Of a stretch of DNA of 37,014 bases, positions 7,180 through 13,834 are shown one piece after another (position 1 is the first letter of the stretch; the number at the start of each line of letters is the position of its first letter). The position numbers and the translations under genes are program-made. The stretch covers positions 1 through 37,014 of the forward strand of contig JADGPE010000015.1 in the NCBI GenBank assembly GCA_017882605.1. The letters run 5' to 3'. The notes below the pieces were generated by a model. The model was not told the DNA's origin and searched no databases. It was given only the letters and a program-made list of their open reading frames with translations. The stretch comes from Thermoleophilia bacterium. Lineage in GTDB: Bacteria; Actinomycetota; Thermoleophilia; Gaiellales; Gaiellaceae.

Positions 7180-7733
7180 CGCTCGCTCCTCCGTCGCTCG
7201 TCCAGTACGTACTCCCACCCCTCCTGCCACAAGAAAGGTGTCCGGGCGAGCGTATCGAGCGGGACGCCCCGTGCAAGGTGCTCGAGCGCCCAATGCGTCG
7301 CGATGTGCCCGATCACGAGGACGCGCTCCCCAGCGTGGGCTCGTGGCAGCTCGTGCAGGAGCCCGGCCACCCGCTCGACGGCCTGCCGCCAGCTTTCGCC
7401 GTCCGGGAACGGCTCGTCGAGCCGCAGCAGTCGCTCCGCCTCGAGGCGCGCACGTGGCATGCCGTTCAGCGTTCCGTAGTTGCACTCGCGCAGGCGGGCG
7501 TCCTGGACGACGGGCAGCGACGACCCGGCGAAAGCGATCTCTGCCGTCTCTACGGCGCGGCGGAGGTCGGAGGTGAAGACGACGGAGAGCTCGTCGTCGC
7601 GGCGGCGCAGGCCGAGCTCGTGTGCCTGTCTCTTGCCGGTCTCGGAGAGCGCTCCCTGGTTCCAGCCCGTCGCGATTCCGAGCTCGTTGTCGACGCTGGT
7701 GGAGTGCGTCTCGAAGACGACGGCGACGCTCAC
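7176..7733 (-). CDS. Histidine phosphatase superfamily protein with altered RHG motif
   Basis: Phosphoglycerate-mutase-like phosphatase fold of 185 residues. The N-terminal catalytic segment reads VFETHSTSVDNE rather than the usual RHGET, so the nucleophile His is kept but the adjacent Arg and Gly are replaced by Thr and Ser. Other pieces are intact: LSETGKRQAHELG, VFTSDLRRAVETAEIAF with the second Arg, LRECNYGTLNG with the acidic residue, FPDGESW, and VLVIGHIATHWALEHL with the second catalytic His. I believe this THSTSxDNE form recurs as a clade, so activity may be retained with different specificity. The GTG start at 7733 overlaps the stop of the membrane protein gene (GTGA), and its stop overlaps the FKBP gene. 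Confidence 0.85.
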   Translation of the reverse strand: MSVAVVFETHSTSVDNELGIATGWNQGALSETGKRQAHELGLRRRDDELSVVFTSDLRRAVETAEIAFAGSSLPVVQDARLRECNYGTLNGMPRARLEAERLLRLDEPFPDGESWRQAVERVAGLLHELPRAHAGERVLVIGHIATHWALEHLARGVPLDTLARTPFLWQEGWEYVLDERRRSER

Positions 7734-8656
7734 GCGTGCAGGGCGCGAGCCGAGCGAAACGTCCCCGCGGCCGCGAGCGCCGTGGCCGCGCTCATCACGA
7801 GCGTCATGGCAAGCATGCGCACCGGCAGCGTGCCGCCGCCGAAGAACGCGGGTGCCGAGTCGTGGACGGACGTCCACCAGATCGTCGAGCCGACGGTCAT
7901 CACCGCCATCGTCACGGTCGTCGCGGCAGCCAGGATCGTCTCCCGGCGCAGCGAGCCCGGGGTCAACGGAAGCTGTCGCGCGGTCACGATCGCCGCGTGC
8001 GTCCACAGCCCGATCGAAAGCACGCCCCCGAGGACGACCACGAGAAACGCCGCGCTGTAGAGCCCATCGCCCCCGTTTCGCTGCGCATTCGTGAGGTGGT
8101 GTGCCCAGGCGACCACGCCGGTCAGCGCCGCAAGGGTCAATCCTGTCGAGCCGAATGCGCGAAGTACCGCGAGATGCACCCGCTCCCAGCCACCGGCGCG
8201 CAGGAACGCGATCAGCGGTCGCGCCGTCAGGACGATCCCGAGCAGGACCGCCAGCGTTCCGAGCTCGGCCGCGAGCAGCACGCCGTCGTACGCGGCGGCC
8301 GGCACTCCCCGGTCCGGCTTCGGCGTGACCGCCTGCCAGTGCTCCGCGGTCTTCGCGAACACGAGGCCAACGACGACGAACGCTGCCCACGCGGAGAGGA
8401 CGAGCAGCACTCCGGCGCGGATCCGCCTTTCGGGCGGCACCTCGTCCCCTGTCAGTCCGGAGCTCCGCAGCCGCTGCGTGAGCCCGGCACCGATCACGTC
8501 GAGCTTGACGCGCATGGAGACCCTCCCATCCTCGGAATCGGCTTCGATCAGGCTCGCGAGCTCTGCGCCGTACCGCTCGCGCCAGGCGGACGGATAGGCG
8601 TGGAGCAACCACGTGCTCATGCGCGGCTCCCCGCGCCGGCCGAGCCTACGGCTCAT
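7730..8656 (-). CDS. Integral membrane protein of a PadR operon, unknown function
   Basis: Unrecognised membrane protein of up to 308 residues. The N-terminal part contains LLHAYPSAWRERYGAEL, a short cytosolic module often seen on membrane proteins encoded beside PadR regulators. Hydrophobic segments follow at roughly residues 82-102, 127-150, 168-188, 204-228, 242-264 and 276-298, about six in all. Two starts are possible: ATG at 8656, which overlaps the PadR stop as ATGA, and ATG at 8620 (MSTWLLHAYP), which has GGGGAG 7 nt upstream and fits the conserved N-terminus better. The first 16 bases after 8656 form a palindromic repeat found again at 32481. PadR neighbours of this type often belong to stress or transport systems; no specific function can be assigned. 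Confidence 0.8.
   Translation of the reverse strand: MSRRLGRRGEPRMSTWLLHAYPSAWRERYGAELASLIEADSEDGRVSMRVKLDVIGAGLTQRLRSSGLTGDEVPPERRIRAGVLLVLSAWAAFVVVGLVFAKTAEHWQAVTPKPDRGVPAAAYDGVLLAAELGTLAVLLGIVLTARPLIAFLRAGGWERVHLAVLRAFGSTGLTLAALTGVVAWAHHLTNAQRNGGDGLYSAAFLVVVLGGVLSIGLWTHAAIVTARQLPLTPGSLRRETILAAATTVTMAVMTVGSTIWWTSVHDSAPAFFGGGTLPVRMLAMTLVMSAATALAAAGTFRSARALHA
8641..8656 (-). repeat. 16-bp repeat with 5-bp stem at PadR/membrane gene junction
   Basis: CGAGCCTACGGCTCAT on the plus strand; on the minus strand it begins with the ATG of the membrane protein frame and contains the dyad GAGCC-GTA-GGCTC. The identical 16-mer occurs at 32481-32496, again beginning at an ATG that overlaps an upstream TGA. 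It may be a dispersed hairpin element or a translational-coupling structure. Confidence 0.6.
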
Positions 8657-8952
8657 GCGCTCGCCGCCCGCAGTCGCGACGTGCCTTCCTTGACGAGCCT
8701 GCGCAGGTCGGCCAGCGCGATGCCGAACGACTCCGAGCCGGCCGCGGTGATCCGGTATGGGCGGCGCCGCTCGGCGGCTTCGAGCGGCTCGATCAGGCCG
8801 CGCTGCTCAAGGCGCGTGATCGCGCCGTACAACGTCCCCGGGCCGAGGCGCACTCCCGCGAACGACTCGATGTCGAGGAGCAGCGCGTGCCCGTGCTTGG
8901 GCCCGGAGGAGAGGCTCGTCAGGATCAAGAAGGGCGGATCGGTCGCGCGCAC
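8653..8952 (-). CDS. PadR family transcriptional regulator
   Basis: Small winged-helix repressor of 99 residues. PadR features are PPFLILTSLSSGPKHGHALLLDIE (helices 1-2), VRLGPGTLYGAITRLEQRGLIEPLE (recognition helix and start of the wing), and RRRPYRITAAGSESFGIAL (wing end), with only a short C-terminal helix, so it belongs to the short PadR subfamily 2. The GTG start at 8952 follows a TAGAGT -10 by exactly 6 nt, implying a leaderless message. A perfect inverted repeat sits between its -35 and -10, so PadR very likely represses its own operon of five overlapping genes (PadR, membrane protein, histidine phosphatase, FKBP, AhpD-like). The inducer is unknown; PadR proteins commonly bind phenolics, drugs or other small hydrophobic molecules. 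Confidence 0.93.
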   Translation of the reverse strand: MRATDPPFLILTSLSSGPKHGHALLLDIESFAGVRLGPGTLYGAITRLEQRGLIEPLEAAERRRPYRITAAGSESFGIALADLRRLVKEGTSRLRAASA

Positions 8953-8958
8953 GCCCGC

Positions 8959-8987
8959 ACTCTACTACGCGCTGCGTAGTAGTGCAA
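8959..8987 (-). promoter_or_regulatory. PadR operon promoter
   Basis: Minus strand TTGCAC (-35, 8982-8987), a 17-nt spacer, then TAGAGT (-10, 8959-8964), followed 6 nt later by the GTG start at 8952. This is near-consensus spacing, and the message should be leaderless. The spacer is almost entirely the inverted repeat described as the operator, so a bound repressor would block RNA polymerase. Confidence 0.65.
8962..8982. promoter_or_regulatory. Perfect inverted repeat, probable PadR operator
   Basis: Arms CTACTACGC (8962-8970) and GCGTAGTAG (8974-8982) are exact reverse complements around a 3-nt centre. It overlaps the -35/-10 of the PadR promoter and lies 10 nt from the PadR start codon. 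The TACT...AGTA ends resemble dyads bound by PadR-family repressors. The next gene (FmdB-like, stop at 8997) merely ends beside it, so the site serves the PadR operon. Confidence 0.75.
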
Positions 8988-8996
8988 GTGGGTCGC

Positions 8997-9302
8997 TCAG
9001 GCCTCGGCGGCCTTCTTCGAGTCGCCACTCGAGGACGAGCCTTCCGACGACGAGGAAGACGAGGACGACGAATCCGACGACGAGTCGGACGAGCCGCCAC
9101 CGTCCTTCGACGGCTGCTTCGACTTGCGTCCGTAGTCGGTCGAGTAGAACCCGGAGCCCTTGTAGTGCACCGCGACCGGGTGGAGGACGACCTGCAGCGG
9201 CCCTTCGCCACAGACCTCGCAGCCCGTCGGCCCGGCCTGCGTCATGCCGTGAAACACCTCGAACAGATGGCCGTTCGGGCACTTGTACTCGTAGATCGGC
9301 AT
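8997..9302 (-). CDS. FmdB-like zinc-ribbon protein with serine-rich tail
   Basis: Small protein of 101 residues in the FmdB / CxxC_CxxC_SSSS group. It opens PIYEYKCPNGHLFEV, then GCEVCG, giving Cys/His zinc ligands (the first pair is C-P-N-G-H rather than CxxC). The segment VHYKGSGFYSTDYGRK is the conserved core end. Residues from about 68 onward are a low-complexity Ser/Asp/Gly run ending in KKAAEA, as in the family. ATG at 9302 is the clear start; the longer upstream frame is antisense to the copper gene. A TAGCCT box lies 10 nt before the ATG. FmdB was first linked to formamidase regulation, but the biochemical role of this group is essentially unknown. Confidence 0.88.
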   Translation of the reverse strand: MPIYEYKCPNGHLFEVFHGMTQAGPTGCEVCGEGPLQVVLHPVAVHYKGSGFYSTDYGRKSKQPSKDGGGSSDSSSDSSSSSSSSSEGSSSSGDSKKAAEA

Positions 9303-9312
9303 GGGACGGGCA

Positions 9313-9318
9313 AGGCTA
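9313..9318 (-). promoter_or_regulatory. -10 box of the FmdB-like gene
   Basis: Minus-strand TAGCCT, 10 nt before the ATG at 9302. It shares the hexamer with the divergent copper gene's box at 9349-9354. No clear -35. Confidence 0.35.
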
Positions 9319-9348
9319 GCACCGGGGCCTGCAGGCAACTGCGCCGGG

Positions 9349-9354
9349 TAGCCT
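9349..9354 (+). promoter_or_regulatory. -10 box of the CopC-CopD gene (leaderless type)
   Basis: TAGCCT followed by 8 nt and the GTG at 9363, the spacing expected for a leaderless actinobacterial message. No Shine-Dalgarno sequence lies between them, which supports this reading and the start choice. Confidence 0.45.
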
Positions 9355-9362
9355 CGCCGCTC

Positions 9363-11324
9363 GTGAAGCGTGCCGCGGTCGTCGCCCTGCTTGCCTTCGC
9401 CGCGCTTGCCCTGCCGGCGGGCGCCGCGGCGCACGCGACGCTCGTCGCGATCACGCCCGCGAACGGGGCCGTGCTCGAGCGGGCACCGCAAGCCGTTTCG
9501 GTCACGTTCGACGACACGATCCACGTGGCTCCTGGCAACGCGGCCGTCTCGAACGTGACGAACGCCTCCGTGCTCGCCGGTCGCGCCACCGTGCGTGGTC
9601 GCGTGCTCACGGTGCCGCTGCGCGCCGGCCTGCAGAAGGGCGACTACAGCGTGCGCTGGAGCATCGTCTCGGACGACGGCCACCGAGAGCAAGGAGTGAT
9701 CGCCTTCGCGGTCGGAGCGGGCAGCCCGACCCCACACTCGGTGCTCGGCGCCGCCGCACCACTGACCTGGACCGACATCCTCTTGCGCACGCTCTATTAC
9801 TTCGGCCTGCTCGCCGGCGGCGGAGCGACCGTCTTCGGATTGCTCACGGGCAAGCTGCTCGGCGAGGCCTTGCGCAAGCCGCTCGCGCAACTGCTCTTCC
9901 TCTCCTTGCTCCTCGTCTTCCTGGGCGGCAGTGGCATCGTCCATTCCGCACCCGCGGGGACGCGGTTCGCGCTCGTCGTGAAGATCGCGCTGGCGCTTGC
10001 GCTCGCAGGAGGTGCGGCAGCTGCGCTCGCGCCGACCGTTCGCGCGCTGCTACCGGTCGCCGGCGCGGCGTCGCTCGCGCTCCTGCTCGCCCCCACGCTC
10101 TCCGGCCACGCCCTCGACCCCAGCCAGCCGCGCGTGCTTGCCGCGCTCGCCGACGTCGCCCACCTCGCCGGCGCGGCGGTGTGGCTCGGCGGGCTGCTCG
10201 CGCTCGTGTACGTCGTCCCGCAGGCGACGGGCGACGAGCCGACCCGAATTGCAGCGGCGCGGCGATTCTCGACGGTCGCGCTCGGGGCGGTCCTCGTGAT
10301 CGGCGCGACGGGGATCGCCCGGTCGCTGACCGAGTTGTCCGCGCTGCATCAGCTGTGGTCGACCTCGTACGGGCGCGCGCTACTCGCGAAGACCGTGCTG
10401 TTCGTGCCGCTCGTCGGGCTCGGCTGGCTGAACCGGGCTCTGCTGCTCGGCGTCTTCGCCCGCCTGCGCCGGTCGATGCTCGTCGAGATCACCGTGATCC
10501 TCGGGATCGTGATCGCGGTCGCGATCCTCACCGAGCTCCGCCCCGGACGCGAGTCCGCCCGTGGTGCCGCTGCTGCGTCGTCCGTCCAAGTCGCGCAACC
10601 CCCGGTGCTGCCGCCACGCGATGCCGTCGTCGACGCGCGCGAGCTCGGTTCACTCGGAGTCGCGGTTGCCCGCACGCCTGGGAGGGCGACGGTGACCCTG
10701 CTCGGGCCTGACGGCACCGGCGTCTCGGGCCGCTCGGTGCTCGTCGCGGGCGTTCGCGCCGCCGGCTGCGGCCCAGGCTGCTACGGCGCTCCGGCACCGG
10801 CCGGCCCGCTGCGGGTGACGGTGAGCGGCCGCACCCTCACGTTCACGGTGCCCGCACGCGCCCCCGACGCACGTGCCCTCCTGCGGAACGTGACGCGACG
10901 CTATCGCGACGCGAAGACGATCGTGTTCGACGAGTCGCTCGCCTCGTCACCGACCGACGAGCAACAGACGCGCTTCTCCGTGGTCGCCCCCGACCGTCTT
11001 TCCTATGCGATCCGCGGCGGGTCGTCGGCGATCGTGATCGGCACCCGGCGGTGGGACCGCGACCGCGCGGGCGCGCCTTGGCTCCTCACCGCGCAGTCGC
11101 GGCTCGACGTCACGCAGCCCTACTGGCAGACGCCGACCAACGTGCACCTGGTCGCGCCGGGAGTCGTGACGTTCCTCGACCGGCGCGTGCCCGCCTGGTT
11201 CCGGGTCACGCTCGCCGGCCGGCTGCCGTCGCGCGTGCACATGACCGCGGCAGCGCACTTCATGACCGACCGCTACGTCGGGTTCGACATGCCGGTCACC
11301 GTCTCCCCGCCGCCCTCGCGGTAG
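9363..11324 (+). CDS. CopC-CopD fusion copper-resistance protein with extra C-terminal domain
   Basis: Membrane protein of 653 residues combining copper-binding CopC and membrane CopD. A signal peptide (residues 1-23, ending AGAAA) exposes His24 as the mature N-terminus, the Cu(II)-binding His of CopC. The CopC domain runs about 24-118 with LVAITPANGAVLERAP and SIVSDDGHREQGVIAF. CopD follows at about 130-410 with around eight membrane helices, including AHLAGAAVWLGGLLALVYVV and STSYGRALLAKTVLF, motifs of CopD/PcoD. After a linker with a CGPGC pair comes an unusual periplasmic-facing domain, about 500-653, with RFSVVAPDRLSYAI and IGTRRWDRD, which resembles LolA-type beta folds. The protein likely moves or buffers copper across the membrane. 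The GTG start follows a TAGCCT box by 8 nt; the longer frame upstream is antisense to the FmdB-like gene. Confidence 0.9.
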   Translation: MKRAAVVALLAFAALALPAGAAAHATLVAITPANGAVLERAPQAVSVTFDDTIHVAPGNAAVSNVTNASVLAGRATVRGRVLTVPLRAGLQKGDYSVRWSIVSDDGHREQGVIAFAVGAGSPTPHSVLGAAAPLTWTDILLRTLYYFGLLAGGGATVFGLLTGKLLGEALRKPLAQLLFLSLLLVFLGGSGIVHSAPAGTRFALVVKIALALALAGGAAAALAPTVRALLPVAGAASLALLLAPTLSGHALDPSQPRVLAALADVAHLAGAAVWLGGLLALVYVVPQATGDEPTRIAAARRFSTVALGAVLVIGATGIARSLTELSALHQLWSTSYGRALLAKTVLFVPLVGLGWLNRALLLGVFARLRRSMLVEITVILGIVIAVAILTELRPGRESARGAAAASSVQVAQPPVLPPRDAVVDARELGSLGVAVARTPGRATVTLLGPDGTGVSGRSVLVAGVRAAGCGPGCYGAPAPAGPLRVTVSGRTLTFTVPARAPDARALLRNVTRRYRDAKTIVFDESLASSPTDEQQTRFSVVAPDRLSYAIRGGSSAIVIGTRRWDRDRAGAPWLLTAQSRLDVTQPYWQTPTNVHLVAPGVVTFLDRRVPAWFRVTLAGRLPSRVHMTAAAHFMTDRYVGFDMPVTVSPPPSR

Positions 11325-11515
11325 CGCTGGGCTTCCTCGCCCACGAGCTCGAGGAAGCACGGCGCGTCTTCGAACGCGGCGAGGCCGACGGGCGCGTTGC
11401 GCGGTCGGCGGGAGCGGTAGGACGAACGGCGCCCCGTCGCGATCGCGCCGGCAGCGCCGACCAGCCCGCCGATCGCGAACGACCGAAGCTTGCTCCCGCG
11501 ACCGGCGCCGTCCAT
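11273..11515 (-). CDS. Small conserved-looking protein, unknown
   Basis: An 80-residue protein I do not recognise by family. Residues 9-27 (KLRSFAIGGLVGAAGAIAT) look like a short membrane or amphipathic segment followed by an Arg-rich stretch, then NAPVGLAAFEDAPCFLELV, which is compositionally protein-like. Support for it being real: a TAGGAT box lies exactly 6 nt before the ATG at 11515, the same leaderless arrangement seen at other genes here. Its last 52 bases overlap the 3' end of the copper gene in the opposite direction. The gap to the divergent PfkB gene is 17 nt. Confidence 0.5.
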   Translation of the reverse strand: MDGAGRGSKLRSFAIGGLVGAAGAIATGRRSSYRSRRPRNAPVGLAAFEDAPCFLELVGEEAQRYREGGGETVTGMSNPT

Positions 11516-11521
11516 GCGACG

Positions 11522-11527
11522 ATCCTA
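11522..11527 (-). promoter_or_regulatory. -10 box of the small protein gene (leaderless type)
   Basis: Minus-strand TAGGAT, 6 nt before the ATG at 11515. It lies within the 17-nt gap between divergent genes; no matching box is visible for the PfkB gene on the other strand. Confidence 0.4.
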
Positions 11528-11532
11528 CTGAC

Positions 11533-12312
11533 GTGCGGTTGACCACCCTCGGCGACCTACTCCTCGACGTGATCGTGCGTCTCGACGACCCGCTCGTTCC
11601 CGGCGACGACCGGATGGCCGAGACACGCGCGGTCGCAGGCGGGCAGGCCGCAAACGTCGCAGCCTGGGCCGGGGCGCTCGGTGCAGACGCGCGCTTCGTC
11701 GGCCGGCGCGGGGACGACGCGGCCGGAGAGATCGTGGCTCGCGCGCTGCGTGCGCACGGCGTCGAGGTGGTCGGGCCGGTCTCGGGCAGGACCGGCGTCG
11801 TCGTCTCGATCGCTTCCGACGGTGACCGCACGATGGCGTCCGACCGTGGCAGCGCGCCTGGCCTCGCGCCGCAGGACCTCGACGAGGCGTGGTTCGATTG
11901 CGACGTGCTGCACCTCTCGGGCTACTCCCTGCTCCGCGAACCGATCTCCCTGGCAGCGGTGGCGGCCGCGCGCTCGACACGGGCGCACGCGGGGCTCGTC
12001 GCCGTGGACGTCTCGACGTGGTCGCTCGTCGACGAGACGTTCCGGGCGCGGCTGCGCGAACTGGCGCCCGACGTGGTCTTCGCAACCGAACGGGAACAGG
12101 AGGCTGTCGGGGAGCTCGACACGCGCTGGGTGCTGAAGCGCGGTGCGAACGGCCTCCGGGTCGACGGCCGCGACTATCCGGCGGCCCCCACGAACGTCGT
12201 CGACACGACCGGCGCCGGCGATGCGCTCGCAGCCGGTTTCCTCGTCGGCGGGCCGCAACTCGGGCTCGAAGCGGCTGCGCGTTGCTGTGCCCGGATGGGA
12301 GCGATGCCGTGA
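11533..12312 (+). CDS. psuK: PfkB family kinase, probable pseudouridine kinase
   Basis: Ribokinase-like sugar or nucleoside kinase of 259 residues. It has VAGGQAANVAAWAGALGA (PfkB signature 1 region), FVGRRGDDAAGEIVARAL, and VVDTTGAGDALAAGFLVG with the GAGD catalytic Asp and anion hole. It is somewhat short for the family (about 300), with compact middle and C-terminal parts, but the core motifs are present. Its stop overlaps the GTG start of the PsuG gene by four bases (GTGA). That coupling, and the known PsuK/PsuG pairing, make pseudouridine (phosphorylated to pseudouridine 5'-phosphate) the likely substrate; family alone would allow ribose, fructose or adenosine. GTG at 11533 is the first start and aligns with the family N-terminus. 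Confidence 0.85.
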   Translation: MRLTTLGDLLLDVIVRLDDPLVPGDDRMAETRAVAGGQAANVAAWAGALGADARFVGRRGDDAAGEIVARALRAHGVEVVGPVSGRTGVVVSIASDGDRTMASDRGSAPGLAPQDLDEAWFDCDVLHLSGYSLLREPISLAAVAAARSTRAHAGLVAVDVSTWSLVDETFRARLRELAPDVVFATEREQEAVGELDTRWVLKRGANGLRVDGRDYPAAPTNVVDTTGAGDALAAGFLVGGPQLGLEAAARCCARMGAMP

Positions 12313-13178
12313 TCGTCGTCTCGGAGGAGATCCAGCAAGCGCAACGCGACCGACGCGGCATCGTCGCGCTCGAGACGACGCTGGTCGCACACGGTTTTCC
12401 GTCCGGCGAAGGCGTCGCGGTCGGTCGCGCCTCCGAGCAGGCCGTGCGCGAGGGCGGCGCAGTTCCCGCGACCGTCGGCGTGCTGGACGGCGAGATCCGC
12501 GTCGGGCTCACCAAGGAGGAGCTCGGGCGCTTCGACGCGACGGCGCGCAAGCTCGGCCCGCGCGACCTGGCGGTCGCGGTCGTACAGGGGGCGCTGGGCG
12601 CAACGACGGTCGGCGGCACGCTCGTCGTCTGCGCCGCCGTCGGAATCCGCTTCATGGCGACCGGCGGGCTCGGCGGCGTGCACCGCGGCTGGCCGACGCC
12701 GCCCGACGTCTCGGCCGACCTGCAGGCATTGGCGCAGACGCAGGTGCTTGTCGTCTCCTCCGGCGTGAAGTCGCTGCTCGACGTGGCCGCGACCTCCGAG
12801 CTCCTCGAGACGCTCGGTGTGCCGGTGCTCGGATGGCGCACCGACTCGCTGCCGCTCTTCTACGCCGCACTCGGCGGACCGCCGGTCTCCGCGCGGGTCG
12901 AATCGGCCGGCGAGGCCGCGCAGATCGCGCACGCACACTGGGAACTGGGACGCGGCGGGCTGCTGCTCGGGCGCCCCCCGGACGTGAGCCTCGACGATAT
13001 CGAGCCGCTGATCGAGCAAGCGCTCGTCGCGGCCGAGGCCGAAGGCGTGCACGGGCAGGCGGTGACGCCGTTCGTGCTCACGTACCTGCACCGCGAGAGC
13101 GGCGGCCGCACGCTGGCCGCGAACCGGGACCTGATCGTCGGGAACGCCCGCCTCGCCGGCGAGATCGCCGCCGGCTGA
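12309..13178 (+). CDS. psuG: Pseudouridine-5'-phosphate glycosidase PsuG
   Basis: Cleaves the C-glycosidic bond of pseudouridine 5'-phosphate to uracil and ribose 5-phosphate, allowing reuse of modified RNA nucleosides. The 289 residues carry the family pattern: IVALETTLVAHGFPSGEGV near the start with the conserved ETT, PATVGVLDGEIRVGLT, TTVGGTLVVCAAVGIRFMATGGLGGVHRG, VVSSGVKSLLD, and GVHGQAVTPFVLTYL near the end. Length is normal (about 300). The GTG start at 12309 overlaps the kinase stop as GTGA, which fixes the start and indicates a two-gene operon. The next gene is convergent, with its stop only 1 nt away. Confidence 0.95.
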   Translation: MIVVSEEIQQAQRDRRGIVALETTLVAHGFPSGEGVAVGRASEQAVREGGAVPATVGVLDGEIRVGLTKEELGRFDATARKLGPRDLAVAVVQGALGATTVGGTLVVCAAVGIRFMATGGLGGVHRGWPTPPDVSADLQALAQTQVLVVSSGVKSLLDVAATSELLETLGVPVLGWRTDSLPLFYAALGGPPVSARVESAGEAAQIAHAHWELGRGGLLLGRPPDVSLDDIEPLIEQALVAAEAEGVHGQAVTPFVLTYLHRESGGRTLAANRDLIVGNARLAGEIAAG

Positions 13179-13179
13179 G

Positions 13180-13500
13180 TCAGAGCAGCCAGGCCCCGTC
13201 TTCCTGCACGAGCCTGCCGTCGGCGTAGAGCCGGCCGCCGCTTCGCAGGTCCTTGACGATGTCCCAGTGGATCGCGCTCGTGTTCGTGCCGCCCGTGAAC
13301 GTGTAGGAGTTGCCGAGAGCGAGATGGATCGTGCCGTCGATCTTCTCGTCGAAGGCGACGTTCTTCATGAACCGCTGAATGCCGCGATTGCAGCCGACTG
13401 CCAGGGGTGTGCCGCGCACGGAGACCTGCCAGCCGAGCTGGACGGCAACCGACCGCTCCACGAGCAGCCGGGCGTACTCGTCGATCCGAGGATCACGCAC
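13180..13500 (-). pseudogene. Remnant of an M29 aminopeptidase with in-frame internal deletion
   Basis: An open frame of 106 residues joins the extreme N-terminus of a thermophilic-type M29 metallo-aminopeptidase to its C-terminus. Residues 1-33 ([17 protein letters not shown], then [10 protein letters not shown]) match the start of these proteins. From about residue 35 the sequence is the family C-terminus: [47 protein letters not shown], and [14 protein letters not shown]. Full-length M29 enzymes are about 370-410 residues, so roughly 250-300 residues are gone without shifting frame. The C-terminal ligands (H in TIHLALG, the Tyr, HWD) are kept but the Glu ligands of the missing part are lost, so it cannot be an M29 peptidase. 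GTG at 13500 has AGGA 8 nt upstream; GTG at 13536 is an alternative. Confidence 0.8.
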
Positions 13501-13549
13501 GCAGTGGGTCCTATCGGCGCCGGGGCCGGGGCACACTTGTCCTTTCGGA

Positions 13550-13834
13550 CTATTCGAGCGTTCGCAAGAAGTCTTCGATCTCGAGCGCAGGGAGCGTCTC
13601 GATCCTCGTCGAGCCGCGCGCGCCGAGCGCGACGGACACCTTGGCGACCGTCCCGATGTCGGGCGCCTCGACGACGTTCACGAAATCGAACTCACCGAGG
13701 GTCGCCCACTGGTGGAGCACCTTGGCGCCGAGCTCCTCGACGTCGTGGTTGACCTGACGCAGGCGCTCAGGATTCGACTTGAGGGTCTGGACGCCCTGTT
13801 GCGTCAGCGTCGAGAGCAGGATGAAGATCGGCAT
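13550..13834 (-). CDS. GYD domain protein
   Basis: A 94-residue ferredoxin-like-fold protein of the GYD family, function unknown. It shows [24 protein letters not shown] at the start, the [27 protein letters not shown] core (the GxYD/GEFD position that names the family), and [13 protein letters not shown] at the end. The ATG at 13834 has AAGGAG about 9 nt upstream. The gene starts inside the last 68 bases of the preceding membrane protein gene in another frame, and is followed by the M29 remnant. No partner suggests a role. Confidence 0.88.
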   Translation of the reverse strand: MPIFILLSTLTQQGVQTLKSNPERLRQVNHDVEELGAKVLHQWATLGEFDFVNVVEAPDIGTVAKVSVALGARGSTRIETLPALEIEDFLRTLE

